41,607 bases of DNA from a virus (IMGVR_UViG_3300031839_000944:1-41607); one strand, 5' to 3'. Shown: positions 1 to 10,013, counted from the stretch's first letter. Program-made: numbers and translations. The notes: a model not told the origin generated them from the letters alone.

Positions 1-24
1 CCAAACGTGCTGAAAACCGCAAAG

Positions 25-1290
25 TCAGCCGACTCTTGGCGCCCAAGTGCGGAGCGGCGCAAAATTCAGACACTTGATCAGTGTTTCCCTAATAAGGTCT
101 TGCACCAGCACACCACCATCCCACCATAGCGTCTCAGCAGTCTCTGGGTCATCGAGAAGGTCTAGGAGTTGCTGGCGGGTAGCTGTGGAATATGCGAGGG
201 AAAAGCCCGCAACAGCAGTACCGTTATCTACGTCCCATTTACCGTATGCACTGAACGAAGCAGGGCTGTTGGCGTTGCTGAGGGTTACACCAGAGAAAGA
301 CGAGGACTGATTCTGCACAAAGCCACGAGGGAAGATACGGTTGGAACCGCTGACGCCTGTGACGGCTTGGCTGAATACTTCGGCGAATACGAGGGTCTGG
401 AATGAGGGCAGCGCCGGCGATGTCGATGCCGGCGGAAGGTGGACGCGAACCTCGCCCGCACCAGCGCCACGGCCGACCGCCAGATCCGATCCGACAGCGT
501 GCCGAATGCCGTGCGAGTTGAGCATGACGAACGTCGTCCGGCTTGTGCCGTTGGCGCCGTCACCGAGCGCGATCCGCTCGTTGGTGGCCCCGATGCCGGC
601 CGCCTTGGTCGCTGCGCCGAGCGTTCGACCGAACTCCAAAAACCCCGAACCGGCCATAAGCTGACGACGGATTGCGAGCTGGGCATGTCGCTCGGTGGCG
701 CTTTGGACCGGCAGCATCCAGCCTTCGTCAATGAAGCCACGGGCATCGGCCAGCGGCGCGCTGCCTGCGGTCGGGTTCAACTCGGACACACCAGGCGAGG
801 CCGCCTGCAGGTCATCGCGCGCCGCCAGCGCCTCGTTGCGGTACTGCAGGGCCTGAGCCTCGGAAGCGTCAGCACTGGCCGCAGAGGCGACAGCCTGGCT
901 GGATGCCGCGACCGCCAGATCCCGAGCTGCCACGGCGTCCGCGACAGCCGCCGCCGAGTCGCGCCACATGCCCAGATTGGCGTCGTAGGCGCGGAGATAG
1001 CCCAGCCCGTTGTCGAAGTAGAGCGCGCCCTGCACCAGCGGGTCGCCGTTGTTGTCCAGCGTCGGCGGAGAATCGAAGGCCCCGAGGTAGCGGGTGTCGA
1101 AGTCGTCGAACACGGCCTGAGCTTGGGCCGCAGCTGCGGTTGCGACGCCAGCCTGCGCCAGCGCCACGTCGCGGGCCGCCTCAGCGGTCACGGCGGCATT
1201 CTGAGCGGCCTGGGTGCTGGGTCCGGCCGGGCCCTGCCCGACGGCAATGGTCGCCTTGATCTCGCCAGAGGGGAGGATGGTCGTGGGCAT
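25..1290 (-). CDS. Tail fibre protein
   Basis: This 421-residue protein is probably a receptor-binding tail fibre or side fibre. Residues about 35-70 and 125-175 are alanine-rich, heptad-like segments typical of trimeric fibre shafts. Between them a YLGAF...PPTLDN motif followed by GALYFDNG and W resembles a short module common in phage fibres. The C-terminal half is serine/glycine rich and has no motif I recognise. I chose the ATG at 1290 because it overlaps the upstream stop codon (TAATG); the longer frame has no support. It is the last gene on the minus strand before the window edge, so further fibre or chaperone genes may lie outside. The family is inferred from composition and position. 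Confidence 0.75.
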   Translation of the reverse strand: MPTTILPSGEIKATIAVGQGPAGPSTQAAQNAAVTAEAARDVALAQAGVATAAAAQAQAVFDDFDTRYLGAFDSPPTLDNNGDPLVQGALYFDNGLGYLRAYDANLGMWRDSAAAVADAVAARDLAVAASSQAVASAASADASEAQALQYRNEALAARDDLQAASPGVSELNPTAGSAPLADARGFIDEGWMLPVQSATERHAQLAIRRQLMAGSGFLEFGRTLGAATKAAGIGATNERIALGDGANGTSRTTFVMLNSHGIRHAVGSDLAVGRGAGAGEVRVHLPPASTSPALPSFQTLVFAEVFSQAVTGVSGSNRIFPRGFVQNQSSSFSGVTLSNANSPASFSAYGKWDVDNGTAVAGFSLAYSTATRQQLLDLLDDPETAETLWWDGGVLVQDLIRETLIKCLNFAPLRTWAPRVG

Positions 1291-1694
1291 TATCGGGTCA
1301 CCTCGCGGAATACACGGCACTCGCCGTAAAAGAGCGGCGTCACAATGCCGCCGGGGCTGAACATCTCGATGTCGTAGAAATACAGCGACTCATCGGCGCA
1401 TTCGTCGACGCCAGCCTCCAGGATCGCGGTCTGCGGCTCCGGGATGCTGAACTCGAAGATCCCGAGCGATGCGTCGACGATCGTGAACGAGAAACTGGCG
1501 GCGACCACAGCAGCATCGGGCGTGCGCCGGATCTGGCCCCGGAACGAGATGTCGGTGAGATCCACCGGGCTATTGTCCGGGTTGGTCAGCGTCACCCGGT
1601 TGGGGCCGAACGTGCCGCCCTGCCGCACGATCAGATCGAGGCGGTCGCCCTTGATGCCAATGACTGGCGGGTTTTCTGGTTCGTTGCAGCTCAT
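1290..1694 (-). CDS. Tail or baseplate protein with BppU-like N-terminal fold
   Basis: The 134-residue product has a pattern seen in small baseplate/tail proteins: an opening GDRLDLIVRQGGTF segment, a 'NPDNSPVDLTDISFRGQIR' block, and a closing YDIEMF...GECRVFREVTR block, all predicted beta strands. It resembles the N-terminal domain of baseplate upper proteins (BppU-like), which joins a receptor-binding protein to the tail tip. It lies between two tail-tip candidates, and its stop overlaps the start of the fibre gene, which suggests coupled translation. The assignment rests on motif resemblance and position. Confidence 0.6.
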   Translation of the reverse strand: MSCNEPENPPVIGIKGDRLDLIVRQGGTFGPNRVTLTNPDNSPVDLTDISFRGQIRRTPDAAVVAASFSFTIVDASLGIFEFSIPEPQTAILEAGVDECADESLYFYDIEMFSPGGIVTPLFYGECRVFREVTR

Positions 1695-1702
1695 GGCTTA
1701 CC

Positions 1703-2119
1703 TCACGGAGGGGTGACGGCGAACAGGAATGACCACTTGGGGCCATCGACGGGCGTCTGGTTGACGTTGTTGTCGACGTTGGACACGAAGAAGTTGTCCA
1801 GGTAGCGCACCGACTGGCCGGTCTGATACGCGGTGACCGGATCCCAGATCCCCCGGAAGTTGGCGTATGCCTTGGCCAGGTTCGCGTACTGCAGGGCGAG
1901 GTTGGCCTGCACCTGAGATGCGGCAGCCGATGCGGCGCTGTTGGTGGCGGCAAGGTCAGCGTCGCCGGCGCGGTCCTCCACGAATTCGCCGAGCGCGTTG
2001 ATCTCAGGGACGAAGGTGGAGAAGTGCGCGACGAAGCCGTCGGACTTGAGAACGAAGTCGGTCCCTGGGTTCAGCCGGCTGGGGGCTGTCGGGAACGCGG
2101 AGACGGTTGGAGCAGGCAT
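1703..2119 (-). CDS. Small tail-tip protein with CBM5/12-like C-terminus
   Basis: This is a 138-residue protein. Residues about 60-90 form an alanine-rich helix. The C-terminal 45 residues (GIWDPVTAYQTGQSVRYLDN, then a later P...KW) follow the pattern of carbohydrate-binding family 5/12 modules, which have W/Y residues, a G-x-x-V-x-Y turn and a late tryptophan. Such modules sit at tail tips and may touch surface sugars. The ATG at 2119 overlaps the upstream TGA (TGATG). Its exact role is not established. Confidence 0.6.
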   Translation of the reverse strand: MPAPTVSAFPTAPSRLNPGTDFVLKSDGFVAHFSTFVPEINALGEFVEDRAGDADLAATNSAASAAASQVQANLALQYANLAKAYANFRGIWDPVTAYQTGQSVRYLDNFFVSNVDNNVNQTPVDGPKWSFLFAVTPP

Positions 2120-3018
2120 CAGGTCAGGCCCTCAACTTCAATGGAGCAGTCGGAGATGACCGGGCCCGAGATGACGATGTTGAAGTCGCGGTAGAAGCCA
2201 TAAAGGATGGTCTCTTCCCGCAACTCGTCACCAATGAACACGGTCGGGGTGGTACGGATCTCGGAAAGGACGCGCTGCACCGTCCCGATCCGAAGGGTGT
2301 CCAGCACGATGTCGTAGCTGGCCCGCTTGGCGAACCGGCGCGGCACCACGATGAAGTTGCCGAACTGGTCGCGCTCCTTGCGCGAGAAGTCGTCGATGGA
2401 GACGCTGGTGCCGTACTGCGCATCGCCGATCAGCTTGATCCGACCGATGACGATCTCGCCGCACTTGGCCTCCTCAATGCCGGCGTCAATCGTGATGCGA
2501 ATGTCGGCCAGGGCGTACTGCGGCAGATCCAGGAACACCAGATCCTTGGTGCCTGGCTCAATCGGCTCGAAGAAGTAGGCGTACCAGTCTGTGATGTCGG
2601 TGTTGTCCACCAGAGACATCGTTTCGTCGTAGACCACGCCATCGTTCGGGTCGATCACCTCCACCCTGGCGGTGGCGCCGAACGGGTTGAAGATGGCCAC
2701 CGCGTTGTTGACGTTGCCAGGCCGGAAGGTGAACTGGACGGTGCCGGGGTTGGTGGTCTGGGTTCCGACCGCCTCATCGAAGCTCCGGTACAGGTTCGTC
2801 GGCCCGAGATCCAGCCAGGTGGCCGGCGTTGCCGCCGCGCCCTGGTCCGGCTGGTCCGGGTTGTCGTCGATCAGCGACTCATAGACCCTGTGCTCGTAGA
2901 TCACCTGAGCGCCGATGTCGTAGTCTCCCGCCATCACCCAGAGCGGCGCGTCGTCCTCGGGGACGTTGGTCGCCTGCAGGTTGTCCTCGGTGATCTTGGT
3001 GCGGACGATCAGCTTCAC
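2119..3018 (-). CDS. Tail-tip protein, downstream of the tape measure
   Basis: The 299-residue product occupies the slot where distal-tail or hub proteins are encoded. Residues about 25-75 again resemble a CBM5/12-like module (W, G-x-x-V-x-Y, YESL, P, late W). The rest is beta-rich, with a conserved-looking segment around RKERDQFGNFIVVPRRFAKR. I do not recognise a named family for the C-terminal two thirds. The start is GTG, whose GTGA overlaps the tape-measure stop, a sign of tight coupling. It could be the distal tail protein, but that is an inference from order only. Confidence 0.6.
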   Translation of the reverse strand: MKLIVRTKITEDNLQATNVPEDDAPLWVMAGDYDIGAQVIYEHRVYESLIDDNPDQPDQGAAATPATWLDLGPTNLYRSFDEAVGTQTTNPGTVQFTFRPGNVNNAVAIFNPFGATARVEVIDPNDGVVYDETMSLVDNTDITDWYAYFFEPIEPGTKDLVFLDLPQYALADIRITIDAGIEEAKCGEIVIGRIKLIGDAQYGTSVSIDDFSRKERDQFGNFIVVPRRFAKRASYDIVLDTLRIGTVQRVLSEIRTTPTVFIGDELREETILYGFYRDFNIVISGPVISDCSIEVEGLT

Positions 3019-6000
3019 GGCGTCACCTCCACGGCCAGGGTGTCGCCCTCATCCTGCTCGACCCGCACCAGCAGGCGGTCGCCGTCATCCCACCGGCGCA
3101 GCTGTTTGGAGGTCTCCATCGTGTACTTGGCAATGGCCATCTGGCCCTCCCGGTTGGACCGCTTGAGATCCGCGAGCTCGGCGCGCAGGGCCCGCACCTC
3201 GGCCGCCGTCGCATCGCCGCCGCCAGACGCCCAAGACATGGCCCGAACGCCCAGCGAGCCGTCAGCCAGGCGCGTCAGCGGCAGGATCGCTTCGGGGCCG
3301 GCTTCGCCGAACAGGGCCATCGGGGCAATGGTCGGATCGCTCACGACGCTATTGGTGAACATGCCGCCATCGGCGAAGGCCTGGACCTGGCCGTTCACGA
3401 AGGCGTTGCCGAGGGCGGACGGAGTTGCCTGCAGGTTTCGGAACTGATCGGCGAATCCGTTGAATCCGATTTCAGGCTGTAGCTGAGCCGCGAACAGAGC
3501 CGTCTGGTAGCTGCCGAACGCACCGGGACCGGAGGACTGGAAAGGCGTCGAAATGAACTGCCCGGAGTTGTTGCGAAGATCATTGAGTCTCTGCAGCTCG
3601 TCGCTGGTGATGTTGTTGCGCGCCTGCTGATTCAGCAGGGCGATATAGCTCAACAGCTTGTTGGATCGGTCGGCCAGCGTCTGGATATTCGATAGACCAC
3701 TTGCCATCGCGCCGTTGGAGGCTGCGATCCGGAAAAGCGACTCGGTGACCAGGTTCTTGCTGTTCCACCAGTAGAGCCCGCTGTCCAGGGCGTCCACGGT
3801 GTCGCTGGTGTTGCCGACCAGATCCGTGAACGCCTGATCCAGCCGGCCGGACGGGTTCAGCGAGACATCGGCATCCACGCTCACGGTGCCGGTGCCGATG
3901 GCCAGCGCATCCAGAGCCAGCCGCTTGGCGTCGTTGTCGATCCCGGATGCTAGGACGGCATTGACGGTGGTCGTGTATTCCGCCGCGCGCTGCAGGGCAA
4001 GGGTCTTGGCCTCAATGTCGAGATCCGATGCCAGCACCGCGCGCACATCGCGGGTTAGGGTGTCGTTGATCTTGAGCGCCAGTTCCTTCACGTCCGGCGG
4101 CACGTCCTGCTCAACGATGAACTGGATCCCGCGCACCAGCGTGGTTGCCGTTTCCGATGCCAGGATCCGCAGGTCGGTCGGCAGCTGGTCGGCGTTGGCA
4201 ATGAAGCTCACCAGGCGCTGGACCTCGACATAGGCGTTCCCGGCCAGCACGCGGAGGTCGTCCGGCAGGAACTCGGTGTTGGCGAGGAAGTCAGCGACCA
4301 CCTCCACCTCCAGCTTGGCCTGCTGCAGGGCGAGGCCCAGCCCCTCAAAGCCGGAATAGACCAGATCGCCGCTGGCATTGACCGCCGCGACGATGGCCTG
4401 CTTGGCATCCTCAAGGGCCTGAGCCTGGGCCATGCCGTCCAGGGCCTGCGCCTCGGCCAGCGCCGGCAGCACGTTCAGCAGGCCGGTCAGCTGCGCCGTC
4501 AGCGCGTCCTTGAGCGACTGGATGCTCGCCTCGGCGGATGCGTTGATGCCATCCACAGCGGCGCGCAGGGCGGCCTCCTCAGCGGCAATGGCCGACTGCT
4601 GCATGGCATCCAGGGCGGCCAGCTGGGCATCCAGCAGGGCAGCAGCCTGGTCGCGGGCTGCATTGGCCTCATCGGTGAAGGTCTGGCGCAGCAGATCCGA
4701 CGCATCGCGCTGGGCCAGACCGAAGAAGTAGGCGGCATCCTCTTGGGCGTACTCAAGCGCGCGTTCCAGGACGGCCGTCTGCTCGTTGATGGCGTCTATC
4801 TGGGACTGTGTGTTGGCGCGGTCGGCTTCACGCTGGGCGTCGAACTGCGCGGCGCTGGCTTCCTGCGCTTCAGCGATGGCGTCGAGATCTGCCTGCAGCG
4901 CAGCGGCAGCGCTTTCCCGCTCCTGCTGGATCTGCTGCTGGAATGAATCCCGAAGCGCAGAGGTCACGTCTTGCAGCCCGAGGCCGAAAAAGTAAGCCGC
5001 ATCCTCTTGGGCGTACCGGAAGGCAAGCGACAACTCCTCGGTCTGCGCGTTGAGCGCATCAATCTGGGCCTGTGCGGCCTGACGGATGGCCTCCTGCTGC
5101 GCCTCCAGCGCCTCAAGCGTCTGCTCGTCCATGCTGGCCACGTCCAGCGCATCAGCGACAGCCAGGGTCTCGCGCAGCACCTGAGACTGGATCCGGCGCA
5201 GCTCCTGCTCGGTCGATGCGTTCTGCTCGGCGCGGCTCAGGATGTCGGAGGCGACGCCCTGCAAACGGCCGGCGGCATCCACGTCGCCGCCACGGGCTGC
5301 CGAGGCCAGCGCCTGGAATTGCCGCAGGGCCTCCTCAAACGGCTGGGCAGCAGCGTCGGTCCTGGCGAAGTCCTCGACGAACTCTCGGAGGCCGGCGGCC
5401 GTGTCGCGCAGACGCTCGACGGTCTGGCCGAGCTCACGGGCGGCCTCGATCTGGGCGTCGATGGCGGCAAGATCGGCCTCCATCTGCTCGTTGACCGCAT
5501 CCACCAGCGACTGACGGCCATTCTCGAATGCCAGACGCTCAAGCTCCTGCTGACGATCAAACGCGCGGCGCTCCAGCCGCTGCTCGTTGGCAAGCTGACG
5601 CTCGGCGGCAAACTGCTGGGCATCGATGACTGCGAGGACTGCAGATAGCGCGTCATCAGATGCCGAACGGGCCGCTACACGCTGCGCCTCAAAGGCATCG
5701 ACAGCGGCCTGCTGGGCAGCATCAATATTGGCCAGACGCTGATCCAGCAGCGCCTCCTCGGCTGATACCAGCGCCTGACGCCCAGCCTCAAAGGCAGCCT
5801 GCTCTGCCTCCTGCGCCTCATTGAATGCGCGCTGGGCCAGCCGCTGCTCGTTCTCCAGTTGCCGCTCGGCCGCACGCTGGCGGACATCGATCAGGGCAAG
5901 GGTGGCCTCCACCTCCGCAGCCGATGCGGCCTGCGCGGCTTGGCGCTCGGCGTCATAGAAAGAGCGGATCCCATCGATCGCGGCATCGGAAGCCTCGCGC

Positions 6001-9000
6001 GCCGCGTCGATCTGGGCGTCGCGGGTGGCGTTGATGACGTCCAGCTGCTCGTTGAACGAGTCGGTGAGCGCCGCCTGCAGGGCAGGGAGCAGGCCGACGA
6101 CCTCCTCCGGCGTGGTGGCGGCGCCGATGCCGGCAAGCACCTGCTGAATGTCGAAGGCGGCAACGCTGCCCCCGGCAATCTCCACCAGCTGACGGCGCAG
6201 GGCCAGGCCCAACTCGGCGATGCTCTCGGCCAGGCGGATGGCGGCCTCGGCGGTGTCCTCGATCACGTCGACGACATCCTCCATCGGCGGCACTAGGGCC
6301 AGAATGTCGCGGGTGAACGGCTCAAGCGCGGCGCGCTCGGCCTCGGTCAGGCCGACGAACAGATCCCGCAGGGCGTCGTTGCCACCATTGGCGGCCTGCT
6401 GCACTTCGGAAAGACTCAGGCCGACGTCCAGCAGAGCCTTGCGCAGCGGATCCAGCCCATCGTTCAGGCCGAAGGCCGTGCCGAACTGGAAGGCGTCGCG
6501 CGAGATGCGCTCGGCTGTGTCGTATACGGCATCAAGGGCGGGGGCCAGCTGCAATAGCGAAACGTATAGTTGGGCGCTCGCCTCATCGGTGATCTGAAAT
6601 CCATCAAGAAGTGCGACGAATGCCTCCCGCGTCGCAGGGAGCCCGAATCCGAGATCCTCCATCGCCGAGGTTGCCTCGCGGGTGGCAATGTCGAATTGCT
6701 CTTGCTCAGAGCGGAACTGTTTGACGAAGTTGCCGGTAAGTTCCGCGAACTCGGAAAAGCCGCCGGCGGCATCAATGAGCGCCGTCGAGATCCGCGCGAT
6801 GCGCGTGGCGATCATCTCGTCGATCTCGGCCGCAGCCTCCGCAAGCCCCGGGATGTTGCGGATCAGATCAGCATATTGGCGCTGGACCTCCTCAAGCGGA
6901 TTAGCTGCGATGCTTTGGCCAACGCGCTCCAGCCCGGCATTAGCAACGGCAATGCTGGAGGCAACGCGCACAAGGGTCTCGCCGGCTCCTTCGCCGATTT
7001 GAGCCAAGCTGTCGATGAAGGGCACGACCTGCATGGCCAGCTTGTCGAAGATGTTGGAGAAGCCGGCATTCAGCTCCTCTGCGATCTCCTCGCCCGTCTT
7101 GTTCAGGAAGTTGAACCTAACGGCTTCGATCTCGACGGACTGCAGCGCGCGATCAATCTGGGTCTGGTCTATGCCTAGGGCTGTCGCCGATTCGATTACC
7201 GTGTCGACGATGTTGCTGAAAACGAGTTGGAACTGAGATTCCACCTCGCCGGGAAGATCTAGGATCTGGTCGTAATACTTCGGGCCCCGAAGCCCGCGAC
7301 TCTTGCGGATCCGGGCATAACCCTGAATCAGCGTTCCGTCGATAAGCTCAGAAACAGTTCCTGCCAGAATCTCGACGCCCTGCTGAGTTGCCCGGCGCTC
7401 GCCGCCGAAAATTGCCTCGCCGATCTTCTCCAGACCGCCGATCACCAGGTCGCCAACTCCGCCGAGGACGCTGCCCACGAAGTCCAGCCCGATCTTGTCC
7501 AGGGCTCGGCCGAGCTCTTTGATGACCTTGTTGGCGCCAAGCGCCAAAACGCCAATGTCAATGAATCCGCCAAACGCGGCAACCCCGAGCGCAGCGCCAC
7601 CACTAGCTGCCTGGGCTGATGCGTTCGGCTGCGGAATCGATATAGATCCGAGATCCTGACGCGCCAGCAGGCCGCCGAGATTATTGATGGATGCGGTCAG
7701 CGTTTGCAGGCTGCGCAGCATCGAGGTGTTTATGCCGACAATCGCCTCTGTCGATTCGGCAGTTATCTCAAGAGCGCGCTCAATCGACTCGCTCCGAGAT
7801 TTATCATCGCCGAGGACCGTGCCGGAAAGCGGATCTGATCCTCCGCCTCCGCCTCCGCCGAAGGCACCGGCGATGGTGACCCCAAGCGATGCCACCAGAC
7901 CGGCCATTGCAGCAGCCCGGGCAAACGCGGTGAACGGATCGCCGGCGGCGGCCTGGGCAAGGATTGCCTGGATGCCGGTAACGGTGTTCAGTGCCTGGAT
8001 GATGACGCCCAGAGCCTTGTATCCGTCGCCGCCCTTTTTGGTGGCGCCCTGGATGGCGCCCAGCACGGCGGCAGTGCCCTTGAGCTGCTGGTCGCGCCAA
8101 CGCATCTCAGCGGCGGCCCGATCCTCGGCCGTCGCATCCGCATCGTCCATCACGGCCTGATAGCGGATCTGCGCCTGGTTGATCGCCTCGCTGGCGTTCA
8201 GCAACTCAAAGGCGGCGCGGGTGGATTCGTTGAAGCTGTCGGCCAGCGTGAGGCCGATGTCGAATGACAGCAGATCCTTTAGCGATTCCAGCTGCTTCTC
8301 GGTCGTTTCGGCCAGGCTGTCCAGCCCACTGGCGAAGCTCTCCTGGTACTGGTCCATGAACCGTGAGGCGAGATCCGCTGCCGTTTCAGGATTCAGCAGG
8401 TCATTTGCCAGCAGCAGGTCGATCTGGCGCAGCCGCTCCAGCAGGGTGTCGAACGCGCTTTCGGCATCCGTCCGGCTCAGGGAGATCAGTTGGGCGCGCA
8501 GGTCGATCAGGCCCCCGGCGTATTCGGAAAGCGCCTTGGCGGCATCCTCGGACGCCTGCTCGCTGGCACGGCGCGCCTCGGCGGCCTTGTCCTCGGCATC
8601 AGCGACACCGGCAAGGGCGCGCTGGGCCTTAATGTATTCCTCGATCTGCTCGGCGCTGGCGCCGGCGGCCGCAAGGCGGGCGCGGGTCTCGGCTTCGGCC
8701 AGGGCGATGCCCTGTCGGGTCAGATCCAGGACAGCCTGCATTTCGGCGATCTGTTCCGCCACGCTTTCGCTGAACTGCTTGGTGCCCTCGGCAGCGGCGG
8801 CGGCGCCGCGTCCCCAGTTGAAGAAGCCGTCGGCAGTCTGGTTGACCAGCAGGGAGAACTCGCCGCCCCGGCCGGTCATGTCCTCAATGGACTTGAAGAA
8901 CTCCGAGACCGGGCCCTTGTAGGTGGCGCTGGCGGTGCCGACCTCCTCGATCTCGTCGGCCATCAGAGACAGCACGCTCTGGCCCACGATCTTGAGCTTG

Positions 9001-10013
9001 CGGAATGGCGAGATGGCGACCATGTAGGCGTCGAGCGCATCGCCGCCGTCCAGCGTCTCGCGGGTGGTCTTGGCAATCTCGGACGCCAGGATGCCGAACT
9101 TGGCCGTCGCCTCGGTGGCAGCAGATGCGATCTTGACCAGTCCAGTGGCGATGGCCAGCAGACCTTGCTGCACCTCGGGATCGGTCAGCACCGCGCGCAA
9201 CTCCTCCATCGCGGCGATCAGCTCGCTCATGTCGGCCTGTGCGATGGAGCGCTGGAAGTCGTTGCGCAGGCGCTGAGCCGCGCGGCCCACAGTGTCGTCC
9301 AGCGAGGAGAACTCTCGGCCCAGCACGCTTACCTGAGACATGAGCGCCGGCAGCACGACATCGGAGGTCAGCTTGCCCTGCTCGGCAAGACCGCGAAGCG
9401 CCCCGCGCGACACGCGCATGCCATCCGCCAGCGCCTGCATCAGCCGGCCGCCCTGCTCGTTGATCGAGTTGAACTCGTCGCCGCGCAGTACGCCGGACTG
9501 CAGCGCCTGCGAAAGCTGCCGAATGGCGCCTGCCGCCTCGGCGGTGCTGGCGCCGGAGATGGCGAACGACTGCGCCACTAGGCGGTTGAAGTCGACGGCC
9601 TGCTCGGTCGTCAGGTTCAGATCCTTGAGCGCCCGGCCTGTGCGCGAGTAGAGCTCGGCCACGCCGGAGAACTCGGAACTGGTCTCCTGGGCGACCTTGA
9701 ACAGCGCCTCCTGGACCTTGTTGAGCTCCTCGGTGCTCTCAGTCACCAGCTTGAGCCGGCTGCGGACGTTGGCGTACTCGTCCGAGATCCGGGTGATCTC
9801 GCGAACGGCACGCGCGGCCTGAATAGACGCAAAAAGGCCCGCCACAGTGCGAAGCGCAGCCGCGAGTTGACGCGACTCGCTCGCCATGCGGCGGGCCGAT
9901 GCTGAGACTTTGCGGTCAGTCCGCTCAGACTCATTGCCAAGATCGCGCAGACGCTCCTTGCCTCGGTCGATGTCGCGGGTGTCCGCTTTCAGTGCGATCG
10001 AATAGACGTCCAT
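3015..10013 (-). CDS. Tape measure protein
   Basis: This 2332-residue protein sets tail length and fills the tail lumen before DNA ejection. Residues about 40-260 match the classical tape-measure N-terminal domain (ITRISDEYANVRSRLKLVTE, then ELYSRTGRALKDLNLT and GVLRGDEFNSINEQGGRLMQ). A glycine-rich break (FGGGGGGGS) lies near residue 715. After it come very long alanine/glutamine-rich coiled coils, including two pairs of 88-residue repeats between about residues 1380 and 1770, then roughly 35-residue repeats (LPDDLRVLAG, LPTDLRILAS). I chose the ATG at 10013 (MDVYSIALKADTRD) because the upstream 60 codons overlap the chaperone GT frame and look like noise. At the usual 1.5 angstrom per residue, the tail would be about 350 nm long. 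Confidence 0.95.
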   Translation of the reverse strand: MDVYSIALKADTRDIDRGKERLRDLGNESERTDRKVSASARRMASESRQLAAALRTVAGLFASIQAARAVREITRISDEYANVRSRLKLVTESTEELNKVQEALFKVAQETSSEFSGVAELYSRTGRALKDLNLTTEQAVDFNRLVAQSFAISGASTAEAAGAIRQLSQALQSGVLRGDEFNSINEQGGRLMQALADGMRVSRGALRGLAEQGKLTSDVVLPALMSQVSVLGREFSSLDDTVGRAAQRLRNDFQRSIAQADMSELIAAMEELRAVLTDPEVQQGLLAIATGLVKIASAATEATAKFGILASEIAKTTRETLDGGDALDAYMVAISPFRKLKIVGQSVLSLMADEIEEVGTASATYKGPVSEFFKSIEDMTGRGGEFSLLVNQTADGFFNWGRGAAAAAEGTKQFSESVAEQIAEMQAVLDLTRQGIALAEAETRARLAAAGASAEQIEEYIKAQRALAGVADAEDKAAEARRASEQASEDAAKALSEYAGGLIDLRAQLISLSRTDAESAFDTLLERLRQIDLLLANDLLNPETAADLASRFMDQYQESFASGLDSLAETTEKQLESLKDLLSFDIGLTLADSFNESTRAAFELLNASEAINQAQIRYQAVMDDADATAEDRAAAEMRWRDQQLKGTAAVLGAIQGATKKGGDGYKALGVIIQALNTVTGIQAILAQAAAGDPFTAFARAAAMAGLVASLGVTIAGAFGGGGGGGSDPLSGTVLGDDKSRSESIERALEITAESTEAIVGINTSMLRSLQTLTASINNLGGLLARQDLGSISIPQPNASAQAASGGAALGVAAFGGFIDIGVLALGANKVIKELGRALDKIGLDFVGSVLGGVGDLVIGGLEKIGEAIFGGERRATQQGVEILAGTVSELIDGTLIQGYARIRKSRGLRGPKYYDQILDLPGEVESQFQLVFSNIVDTVIESATALGIDQTQIDRALQSVEIEAVRFNFLNKTGEEIAEELNAGFSNIFDKLAMQVVPFIDSLAQIGEGAGETLVRVASSIAVANAGLERVGQSIAANPLEEVQRQYADLIRNIPGLAEAAAEIDEMIATRIARISTALIDAAGGFSEFAELTGNFVKQFRSEQEQFDIATREATSAMEDLGFGLPATREAFVALLDGFQITDEASAQLYVSLLQLAPALDAVYDTAERISRDAFQFGTAFGLNDGLDPLRKALLDVGLSLSEVQQAANGGNDALRDLFVGLTEAERAALEPFTRDILALVPPMEDVVDVIEDTAEAAIRLAESIAELGLALRRQLVEIAGGSVAAFDIQQVLAGIGAATTPEEVVGLLPALQAALTDSFNEQLDVINATRDAQIDAAREASDAAIDGIRSFYDAERQAAQAASAAEVEATLALIDVRQRAAERQLENEQRLAQRAFNEAQEAEQAAFEAGRQALVSAEEALLDQRLANIDAAQQAAVDAFEAQRVAARSASDDALSAVLAVIDAQQFAAERQLANEQRLERRAFDRQQELERLAFENGRQSLVDAVNEQMEADLAAIDAQIEAARELGQTVERLRDTAAGLREFVEDFARTDAAAQPFEEALRQFQALASAARGGDVDAAGRLQGVASDILSRAEQNASTEQELRRIQSQVLRETLAVADALDVASMDEQTLEALEAQQEAIRQAAQAQIDALNAQTEELSLAFRYAQEDAAYFFGLGLQDVTSALRDSFQQQIQQERESAAAALQADLDAIAEAQEASAAQFDAQREADRANTQSQIDAINEQTAVLERALEYAQEDAAYFFGLAQRDASDLLRQTFTDEANAARDQAAALLDAQLAALDAMQQSAIAAEEAALRAAVDGINASAEASIQSLKDALTAQLTGLLNVLPALAEAQALDGMAQAQALEDAKQAIVAAVNASGDLVYSGFEGLGLALQQAKLEVEVVADFLANTEFLPDDLRVLAGNAYVEVQRLVSFIANADQLPTDLRILASETATTLVRGIQFIVEQDVPPDVKELALKINDTLTRDVRAVLASDLDIEAKTLALQRAAEYTTTVNAVLASGIDNDAKRLALDALAIGTGTVSVDADVSLNPSGRLDQAFTDLVGNTSDTVDALDSGLYWWNSKNLVTESLFRIAASNGAMASGLSNIQTLADRSNKLLSYIALLNQQARNNITSDELQRLNDLRNNSGQFISTPFQSSGPGAFGSYQTALFAAQLQPEIGFNGFADQFRNLQATPSALGNAFVNGQVQAFADGGMFTNSVVSDPTIAPMALFGEAGPEAILPLTRLADGSLGVRAMSWASGGGDATAAEVRALRAELADLKRSNREGQMAIAKYTMETSKQLRRWDDGDRLLVRVEQDEGDTLAVEVTP
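4721..5016 (-). repeat. 88-residue coding repeat in tape measure, second pair
   Basis: A near-identical stretch encoding YAQEDAAYFFGL occurs at 4721-4752 and 4985-5016, exactly 264 bases (88 codons) apart. It belongs to the coiled-coil shaft of the tape measure. Confidence 0.85.
5574..5885 (-). repeat. 88-residue coding repeat in tape measure, first pair
   Basis: The segments AAERQLENEQRL and AAERQLANEQRL, encoded near 5838-5885 and 5574-5621, are separated by exactly 88 codons, the same period as the second pair. This suggests growth of the ruler by internal duplication. Confidence 0.85.

Noticed and set aside
1-24. Left attachment site at the window edge
   Set aside because: The first bases do not resemble the 3' end of the tRNA-Thr gene or any other tRNA.
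2107-3447. Long open frame on the plus strand opposite tail genes
   Set aside because: It is antisense to two well-supported tail genes and its translation is low in structure. Such frames are common in GC-rich DNA. The same applies to plus-strand frames at 439-1329, 14699-15955 and 21002-22267.
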